This document shows, one piece after another, positions 16,867 to 22,799 of a stretch of DNA of 27,736 nt. The position numbers were made by a program, and so were the translations under genes. Position 1 is the first letter of the stretch, and each line of letters starts with the position of its first letter. The notes under the pieces are model-generated. The model was given only the letters and a program-made list of their open reading frames with translations. It did no database searches and was not told the origin of the DNA. This stretch comes from GCA-2862585 sp963991165 (GTDB lineage: Bacteria; Bacteroidota; Bacteroidia; Flavobacteriales; UBA7312), in contig CAXDOW010000016.1 of assembly GCA_963991165.1 (NCBI GenBank), positions 1-27,736 of the forward strand, in the 5' to 3' direction.

Positions 16867-17808
16867 ATGAAGATATTTTTTTATTGCTTAGTTCTAATAA
16901 CTTCTGTTAGAGTATCGGCTCAAGTTCAATTACCACCAATAAGTGCAGAGTGGCATTATTCGAAAAATGCTAATCCATTTTTAGATTTTTTCACATGGCG
17001 GGTAACTCAGGATACGATGATTCAGGGTAAAACTGCAAAATTACTCACAAAGTACAATTCAAATAACAATATAGTGGATACGGATATTTTGCTCTTACAA
17101 AATGACAGTGTGTTATACTGGCATAATAATCAATTCCACCTAATGTATGATTTTGCCTCAGCTGTTGGAGATACTGTTATTTTTCGATTTAGGTCAATAG
17201 CATTAAGTAGTGCCCCAGTATTTCAAGATACAATTTTAAGTGTATCAGCAATAATTGCTAACAAGCAAGAAATAAACGTAAACGGAATATCGCTTCTATC
17301 AGTAGAAACATCATTAATTCCAATTGAAGGATTAGAAGATGAATATATTTGGCCCAGTAACTTTAATTACATCGAGCAAATTGGTCATGATTATTTAGAA
17401 ATGGGAGTAATTTATTCCATCAATCTTCCAAGTACTGGTCAAGGCAGTCGGTTGAGATGTTATAATAATTTTCAAAATCTAAGTTATCAAACACCCTATT
17501 GGATGACTCAAGGAGAAGGTCAATCGTGTGATTTTTCCTCTTCAATTTCAGAAATTAATTTTGATGATAATACTCAGCTTTACCCCAACCCTTCGAATGG
17601 ACTTTTGCACATAGAGGTGCCCAATGGGGTAGTCATAGAACGCATTGAATGGTATGATGTATTAGGTAAAAAAGTGAAAACGCACAACGGAAACCACACA
17701 ACATTAAACATAGCCGACATTCCAGAGGGTACCTACTTAATCAAGTTCCATACCAACGAAGGTATAACTACCAAACGACTGATTCGTGAAAAGCTTTATG
17801 AAAGATAA
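16867..17808 (+). CDS. secreted protein with T9SS type A sorting tail
   Basis: This 313-aa protein has a signal peptide (MKIFFYCLVLITSVRVSAQ). It has a mature domain of about 215 aa with alternating beta-type hydrophobicity and no family that I recognise, and from about residue 239 (YPNPSNG) a T9SS type A tail. The tail is the second copy of the 190-base perfect repeat. After the repeat the protein ends RLIREKLYER, with a charged extension beyond the usual KLIV-type ending. The 70 bases before the start contain the orphaned tail piece and no clear promoter, so it is probably read from the metalloprotease promoter. The end is convergent with the YkgJ-type gene, 65 bases away. The function is unknown beyond export through T9SS. 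Confidence 0.82.
   Translation: MKIFFYCLVLITSVRVSAQVQLPPISAEWHYSKNANPFLDFFTWRVTQDTMIQGKTAKLLTKYNSNNNIVDTDILLLQNDSVLYWHNNQFHLMYDFASAVGDTVIFRFRSIALSSAPVFQDTILSVSAIIANKQEINVNGISLLSVETSLIPIEGLEDEYIWPSNFNYIEQIGHDYLEMGVIYSINLPSTGQGSRLRCYNNFQNLSYQTPYWMTQGEGQSCDFSSSISEINFDDNTQLYPNPSNGLLHIEVPNGVVIERIEWYDVLGKKVKTHNGNHTTLNIADIPEGTYLIKFHTNEGITTKRLIREKLYER
17587..17776 (+). repeat. 190-base perfect direct repeat, copy 2 (T9SS tail)
   Basis: This copy is identical over its full length to 16590-16779, and the two copies are 997 bases apart. The mature domains upstream of the two copies show no visible relationship. Confidence 0.97.
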
Positions 17809-17873
17809 TACACTAGTGGTGTTGCTTGTTAGGGGCAATGCCAAGCCCACACTCAGCATGAATAATTGAGAAG

Positions 17874-18356
17874 TTAACTATTAGTCTTCAAACGTTCCAC
17901 CATTTCAAAAACAGCCGGACATACGGCTGCATTTTTTTGGGTTAGCTTGAGCAATTGGTGTTGTTTGATGCGGTCGGTATGCGGAAACTCTCTACAAGCT
18001 TTGGGACGCACATCGTATATGCCACAGCGGTTGTCATCTTCTAAGAAAGCACACGGAACAGACTGTAATACATAGTCGTTGTCTTCGTCCATACGCAGGT
18101 ATTGCTGGGTAAAGTCGGCAGGCCTCATTTTCAGGTGTTTGGCAATGCGACTAATGTCTTTGTCGGTAAAAAGGGGGCCTGTTGTGCTGCAGCAATTGGC
18201 ACATTCAAGGCAGTTCGTACAAGCAAAAACCTCCTCGTGAACAGCGTGCATCTTTTGATCTAAGACCTTGGGCTTTACTTTTTTTAACTGTTCAAAAAAC
18301 CGCTTGTTTTCTTTGGTCTTCTGACGGACTTTTGCTTTGAATTGGTCTAAATCCAC
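17874..18356 (-). CDS. YkgJ family Cys-cluster (zinc/iron-chelating) protein
   Basis: This 160-aa cytosolic protein has the YkgJ/CxxCxxCC pattern: C46, C49, C52, C55 and C56, then C102, C111 (NRCGIYDVRPKAC), C121 and C146. Eight or nine cysteines suggest a bound metal or Fe-S cluster; the biological role is not established. The N-terminal 30 residues are charged and probably helical. The start is a GTG (18354-18356) that abuts the TAG stop of the aminotransferase gene with no base between. The next in-frame ATG is codon 36, too close to the cluster, so GTG with translational coupling is the better reading. Confidence 0.85.
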   Translation of the reverse strand: MDLDQFKAKVRQKTKENKRFFEQLKKVKPKVLDQKMHAVHEEVFACTNCLECANCCSTTGPLFTDKDISRIAKHLKMRPADFTQQYLRMDEDNDYVLQSVPCAFLEDDNRCGIYDVRPKACREFPHTDRIKQHQLLKLTQKNAAVCPAVFEMVERLKTNS

Positions 18357-19556
18357 CTAGCGAATGGTGCCTGGGTAGAGAGCCAGTGCTTTTTCCAAAC
18401 ATTCCACCGCTTGCGAAAGGGCCTCCTGATTGAGTACATAGGCAATACGCACTTGATTACTTCCTGTATTTGGGGTAGAATAAAAGCCAGCAGCGGGAGC
18501 TACCATTAGCGTTTTTCCATTATGGTCAAACTCTTCCAAAAGCCATTGAGCAAATTTATCGGCATCATCAACAGGTAGTTGTGCTATGCAATAAAAAGCG
18601 CCTTTGGGTTTGGGGCAAATCACACCTTCTATTTTATTCAGTCCTTCAATGAGCAAATCGCGTCGTTGAACATATTCCTTACTCACTTCTTCAAAATAAG
18701 AGGAAGGGGTTTCTAGAGCCGCTTCTCCAGCCACCTGTCCAAAGGTCGGGGGCGACAAACGAGCTTGTGCAAATTTCAAAGCCGTTGCCATAACGTCCTT
18801 ATTTTTAGAAATAATGCAGCCCACGCGAATACCACACATACTGTAGCGTTTTGAAGTGGAGTCAATAACCACTGCGTGTTGGTCTAAGCCATCTATATTT
18901 AGAACCGAATGGTGTTGGTGTCCATCATAACAAAATTCGCGGTAGACCTCATCGGCAAACAAGAACAAATCGTGTTTAATCACAATATCCCTCAAGGTTT
19001 CTAATTCTTCTTTGGAGTACAAATAACCCGTTGGATTGCCAGGGTTGCATATAAGAATAGCTTTGGTTTTAGGGGTAATTAGTTGTTCAAACGCTTCAAT
19101 AGCTGGTAAAGCAAAGCCATTGTCAATAGTCGTGGTAATGGGTTTAACCTTCACACCAGCCGAAATAGAAAACCCATTATAATTAGCATAAAACGGCTCA
19201 GGGATAATCACTTCATCGCCATGGTCTAAGCAGGAGTTGAGAGCAAACAATAAGGCCTCCGAACCGCCCGTAGTGACCATCACGTTGTGGTGCTCAATGG
19301 CGATGTCTTTTTGTTGGTAATAGTTAGCCAAACCTTTTCGATAGGATTCAAAGCCAGCCGAGTGACTATACTCCACAACCATGTTGTCAAAATTGCGAAC
19401 AGCGTGTATGGCAACTTCTGGTGACGGTATGTCGGGCTGACCAATATTTAAGTGAAACACCGTTTTGCCGTTTCGTTTGGCTGCTTCGGCATAGGGGACT
19501 AGTTTTCGGATGGGCGATTCAGGCATGCTTACGCCCTTGTTGGATAGTTGTGGCAT
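18357..19556 (-). CDS. class I/II PLP-dependent aminotransferase (aspartate aminotransferase-like)
   Basis: This 399-aa fold type I PLP enzyme carries the PLP lysine K236 in the STSKRYSMCGIRVG block, the NPGNPTG loop at 171-177, and DEVY at 202-205, which holds PLP-contacting residues. An Arg in NQVRIAYV near the C-terminus should bind the substrate alpha-carboxylate. It belongs to the subgroup that includes aspartate and related aminotransferases. The amino donor cannot be fixed from sequence; aspartate, aromatic or branched substrates are possible. The ATG at 19556 gives the typical MPQLSNKG...PIRKLVPYAE start. The start codon lies only 8 bases from the T-run end of the terminator of the DUF1573 gene. 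The YkgJ-type gene follows without a gap. Confidence 0.9.
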   Translation of the reverse strand: MPQLSNKGVSMPESPIRKLVPYAEAAKRNGKTVFHLNIGQPDIPSPEVAIHAVRNFDNMVVEYSHSAGFESYRKGLANYYQQKDIAIEHHNVMVTTGGSEALLFALNSCLDHGDEVIIPEPFYANYNGFSISAGVKVKPITTTIDNGFALPAIEAFEQLITPKTKAILICNPGNPTGYLYSKEELETLRDIVIKHDLFLFADEVYREFCYDGHQHHSVLNIDGLDQHAVVIDSTSKRYSMCGIRVGCIISKNKDVMATALKFAQARLSPPTFGQVAGEAALETPSSYFEEVSKEYVQRRDLLIEGLNKIEGVICPKPKGAFYCIAQLPVDDADKFAQWLLEEFDHNGKTLMVAPAAGFYSTPNTGSNQVRIAYVLNQEALSQAVECLEKALALYPGTIR

Positions 19557-19563
19557 TTCTAAT

Positions 19564-19597
19564 AAAAAAAAACACCCCCAAACAGTGCTAGGGGTGT
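19564..19597 (-). terminator. strong intrinsic terminator after the DUF1573 gene
   Basis: On the minus strand, ACACCCC (19597-19591) pairs with GGGGTGT (19578-19572) around a loop of about 12 bases, followed by an uninterrupted run of eight T. It is the clearest Rho-independent terminator in the window. It lies between the DUF1573 stop and the aminotransferase start. Confidence 0.85.
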
Positions 19598-19619
19598 CTA
19601 TAAAATGTGAATAAACAAT

Positions 19620-20054
19620 TTAGTTAACTTCTAATACTGAGGATTGTGGCTTAGCAGGAGCTACGGGAGCTTCCACGGGCTTCTTTACTTCCCCTTTAAT
19701 CGTCAATACCTTTGTCTTTTCTTCGGTATTGGTAGTCAATGTAATGGTTTTGGTGAACTTACCAACACGTTTGGTGTCGTATTTCACACCAATTTTTGCC
19801 GATTCACCTGGAGCAATGGGCTCCTTAGGCCAAGTAGGAACAGTACATCCGCAACTTCCTTTAGCATTACTAATAATTAGAGGTGCGTCCCCCGAATTGG
19901 TTAAAACAAATTCTCTCTGTCCATCTGCTTTATGATCAATTAAACCATAGTCAATAACAGAAGACTCAAAGTTCATAATTGGTCCGCTTTGAGCATTAGC
20001 GTTGTTGTAAAAGAGACCACCAATTACAAAAAGCATTAAAACTATTTTTTTCAT
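19620..20054 (-). CDS. DUF1573 domain protein, exported
   Basis: This 144-aa protein begins with a signal peptide (MKKIVLMLFVIGGLFYNNANA, cleavage before QSG). It contains one DUF1573 Ig-like beta-sandwich (residues about 28-125) with the hallmark GSCGCTVP block (67-74) and the APGES and TNTEE strands, then a Pro/Ala-rich tail (KKPVEAPVAPAKPQ). DUF1573 proteins are common in Bacteroidota envelopes. The function is unknown, though the ASPM/MSP-like fold suggests protein binding. It is transcribed divergently from valS across a 134-base gap and ends at its own strong terminator, so it is probably monocistronic. Confidence 0.88.
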   Translation of the reverse strand: MKKIVLMLFVIGGLFYNNANAQSGPIMNFESSVIDYGLIDHKADGQREFVLTNSGDAPLIISNAKGSCGCTVPTWPKEPIAPGESAKIGVKYDTKRVGKFTKTITLTTNTEEKTKVLTIKGEVKKPVEAPVAPAKPQSSVLEVN

Positions 20055-20094
20055 TTTTTTGGGTTGTTAAATTGCGATATATCTTATAGAACTA

Positions 20095-20102
20095 CAAATG
20101 TA
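20095..20102 (-). promoter_or_regulatory. -7 promoter box of the DUF1573 gene
   Basis: The minus-strand TACATTTG matches TAnnTTTG and lies about 40 bases before the ATG at 20054, leaving a leader of roughly 34 bases. No TTG at the -33 position was found. Confidence 0.45.
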
Positions 20103-20157
20103 ATAAATTATTGTTTTTCATCATTAGAAAAATAGAATCCTTTTTGCTATAAAATAG

Positions 20158-20165
20158 TATTTTTG
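20158..20165 (+). promoter_or_regulatory. -7 promoter box of valS
   Basis: TATTTTTG matches TAnnTTTG 23 bases before the valS ATG at 20189. The surroundings are very AT-rich, so chance is possible. No T-box leader or other RNA switch was seen in the 134-base gap. Confidence 0.4.
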
Positions 20166-20188
20166 AAAACCAAACTTCATGCCTCAAT

Positions 20189-22798
20189 ATGGACATAGCA
20201 AAAACATTTAATGCCACAGTATGCGAAGAGAAATGGTATGCTCATTGGATGGAAAAGGGCTATTTTTATTCACAGCCCGATGATAGAGAGCCCTTCACTA
20301 TTGTTATTCCACCACCCAATGTAACGGGCGTACTGCACATGGGCCACATGCTCAATAACACCCTTCAGGATGTCTTAATTCGCAAGGCTCGCATGCAAGG
20401 ATTCAACACGTGTTGGGTACCTGGCACCGATCACGCCTCCATTGCCACCGAAGCAAAAGTGGTTAAAAAGTTGGCCGATGAAGGCATTAAAAAATCCGAC
20501 TTAACTCGTCATGATTTTTTGAAACACGCCTGGGAGTGGAAAGAAAACCACGGAGGTTTAATTTTAGAACAATTAAAAAAACTAGGTGCCTCTTGCGATT
20601 GGAATAGAACCAAGTTTACTATGGACGAAGCACTTAGCGAATCCGTTATCAAGGTCTTTGTTGATCTTTACAATAAAGGACTTATCTACCGTGGTGTTCG
20701 CATGGTTAATTGGGATTCTAAAGCACTTACTGCCGTGTCCGATGAAGAAGTGATTCATAAAGAAGTTAATTCGAAACTATACTACATCAACTATTCAATA
20801 GACGGAAGTGATGAGATGCTGACCATAGCTACCACAAGACCTGAGACCATTCTTGGCGATACGGCAATTTGTGTTAACCCTAAGGATGAAAGGTATTCTC
20901 ATCTAAACGGAAAATTTGCTCTAGTCCCTCTTATCGATCGAAAGATTCCTATTATTTTTGACGAATACGTCGATATGGAGTTTGGAACGGGAGCTCTGAA
21001 GGTAACGCCAGCTCACGATATCAACGATTATCAGTTAGGAGATAAACACAACCTAGAAATTATAGACATTCTCAATGATGATGGTACCTTGAATGAATCT
21101 GCAAAACTCTATGTAGGACAAGACAGGTTTCAAGTCAGAGAAAATATTGTAACAGACTTAGCCAAAAACAAGTTTTTAGTAAAAACAGAAGACCTAGTTA
21201 ACAAGGTTGGTTTTTCAGAACGAACAAACACGGTCATTGAACCAAAACTATCCATGCAATGGTTTCTTAAAACCGATGGCTTATCAAAACCGGCTTTGGA
21301 AAAAGTAATGGACGATACCATACAATTTCATCCTTCAAAGTTTAAAAACACTTATCGCCATTGGATGGAAAATATAAAAGATTGGTGTATTTCGAGGCAA
21401 CTTTGGTGGGGCCAGCAAATTCCAGCATACTTTTTCGATGGTAACCAATTTGTGGTGGCTGAAACTAAAGAATTGGCCTTAAAAAAAGCACAATCTATCA
21501 ATCCAAACATCACGCTATCTGATTTACGACAGGACGAAGACGTTTTAGACACCTGGTTTTCTTCATGGCTATGGCCCATTTCTGTCTTTGACGGAATACG
21601 AAAGCCCGACAATGAAGAAATTAACTACTATTATCCAACCAATGATTTAGTAACAGGACCCGACATATTATTCTTTTGGGTAGCTCGAATGATTATGGCG
21701 GGCTATGAGTACCAAAATGAAATGCCTTTTAAAAATGTGTACCTGACAGGCATAGTGCGAGATAAGCAGGGCAGAAAAATGTCTAAGTCCTTAGGTAATT
21801 CGCCTGATCCGCTTGAGCTTATCGAAAAATATGGAGCAGACGGAGTGCGTGTAGGCATGTTACTTTCATCTGCGGCCGGAAACGATTTACTTTTTGATGA
21901 ATCGCTTTGTGAACAAGGTCGCAATTTCTCTAACAAAATATGGAATGCCACACGACTTGTTAAAGGGTGGCCGGTTCAAGAAAAGGAACAACCAGCCGCT
22001 TCCAAAGTAGCCATACAATGGTTCGAGCATACATTTCACAAAACATTAGAGGCCATCAATCAATCCTTTGAGAAATATAGAATTTCAGAGGCCCTTATGC
22101 TGACTTATCGCCTGGTTTGGGACGACTTTTGCTCGTGGTATTTGGAGTCTGTAAAGCCAGACTATCAACAACCAATAGATGCTGAAACCTATCAATCGAC
22201 CCTGAATTTTTTAGACGATTTACTGAAATTGTTACATCCTTTCATGCCTTTTTTGACCGAAGAAGTATGGCATCTTACACGAGAGAGAAAAGAAGATTTG
22301 ATGATTTCTTCATGGCCTCAATTCACAACCTACAATCAGTCAATACTAGATGATTTTGAATATGCCAGTGAAATTATCACAGCGATACGTACCATGAGAA
22401 AAGAAAAGCAAATAGCTCATAAAGAGAGTTTAAAGTTGGTGGTTAAAGTGAACCATGAAACTACAACTACTATGGATCCTTTAATATCCAGATTAGTCAA
22501 TCTGTCGGAGCTGACTTATGCTACACAACCTTTGGAGGGTGCATTTTCTTTTCGAGTGAAGTCCAACGAGTTTTTTGTGCCCATAAACGACCACCTCGAT
22601 GTCGAAGCCGAACTAGAGAAGTTGCAATCCGAATTGTCCTACATACGAGGATTTTTGAAGTCTGTCGAAGGCAAACTGTCTAACCAACGTTTTGTGAACA
22701 ATGCGCCTGAAAATGTCGTTGCAGTCGAACGAAAAAAACAGTCGGATGCCCTTTCTAAAATTGCCATTTTAGAGTTGCAGATAAAATCCTTATCCTAG
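20189..22798 (+). CDS. valS: valine--tRNA ligase
   Basis: This 869-aa class Ia synthetase charges tRNA-Val with valine. The HIGH motif appears as HMGH (50-53) within PPPNVTGVLHMGH, and the KMSKS signature is at 530-534. Between them lies the CP1 editing domain (TTRPETILGDTAICVNP and GTGALKVTPAHD), which clears mischarged threonine. The LDTWFSSWLWP and GPDILFFWVARM blocks are typical of ValRS. The C-terminal end (about 800-869, beginning LDVEAELEKLQSEL) is the ValRS coiled-coil arm. The length and all motifs are normal. The gene is divergent from the DUF1573 gene and ends one base before the stop codon of the convergent propeller-protein gene. Confidence 0.97.
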   Translation: MDIAKTFNATVCEEKWYAHWMEKGYFYSQPDDREPFTIVIPPPNVTGVLHMGHMLNNTLQDVLIRKARMQGFNTCWVPGTDHASIATEAKVVKKLADEGIKKSDLTRHDFLKHAWEWKENHGGLILEQLKKLGASCDWNRTKFTMDEALSESVIKVFVDLYNKGLIYRGVRMVNWDSKALTAVSDEEVIHKEVNSKLYYINYSIDGSDEMLTIATTRPETILGDTAICVNPKDERYSHLNGKFALVPLIDRKIPIIFDEYVDMEFGTGALKVTPAHDINDYQLGDKHNLEIIDILNDDGTLNESAKLYVGQDRFQVRENIVTDLAKNKFLVKTEDLVNKVGFSERTNTVIEPKLSMQWFLKTDGLSKPALEKVMDDTIQFHPSKFKNTYRHWMENIKDWCISRQLWWGQQIPAYFFDGNQFVVAETKELALKKAQSINPNITLSDLRQDEDVLDTWFSSWLWPISVFDGIRKPDNEEINYYYPTNDLVTGPDILFFWVARMIMAGYEYQNEMPFKNVYLTGIVRDKQGRKMSKSLGNSPDPLELIEKYGADGVRVGMLLSSAAGNDLLFDESLCEQGRNFSNKIWNATRLVKGWPVQEKEQPAASKVAIQWFEHTFHKTLEAINQSFEKYRISEALMLTYRLVWDDFCSWYLESVKPDYQQPIDAETYQSTLNFLDDLLKLLHPFMPFLTEEVWHLTRERKEDLMISSWPQFTTYNQSILDDFEYASEIITAIRTMRKEKQIAHKESLKLVVKVNHETTTTMDPLISRLVNLSELTYATQPLEGAFSFRVKSNEFFVPINDHLDVEAELEKLQSELSYIRGFLKSVEGKLSNQRFVNNAPENVVAVERKKQSDALSKIAILELQIKSLS

Positions 22799-22799
22799 T

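Noticed and set aside
16590..17776. Insertion sequence or transposon explaining the 190-base repeat
   Set aside because: The repeat lies wholly inside coding sequence in the same frame, has no terminal inverted repeats or target duplication that I could see, and encodes a T9SS tail.
17809..17873. Terminator between the convergent T9SS cargo and YkgJ-type genes
   Set aside because: Only very short inverted segments (for example CACTAGTG and GGGC/GCCC) are present and none has a T-run, so nothing could be called.
20055..20188. T-box or other RNA switch ahead of valS
   Set aside because: No T-box sequence or stable stem-loop was seen; the gap is AT-rich and contains only the two candidate promoter boxes.
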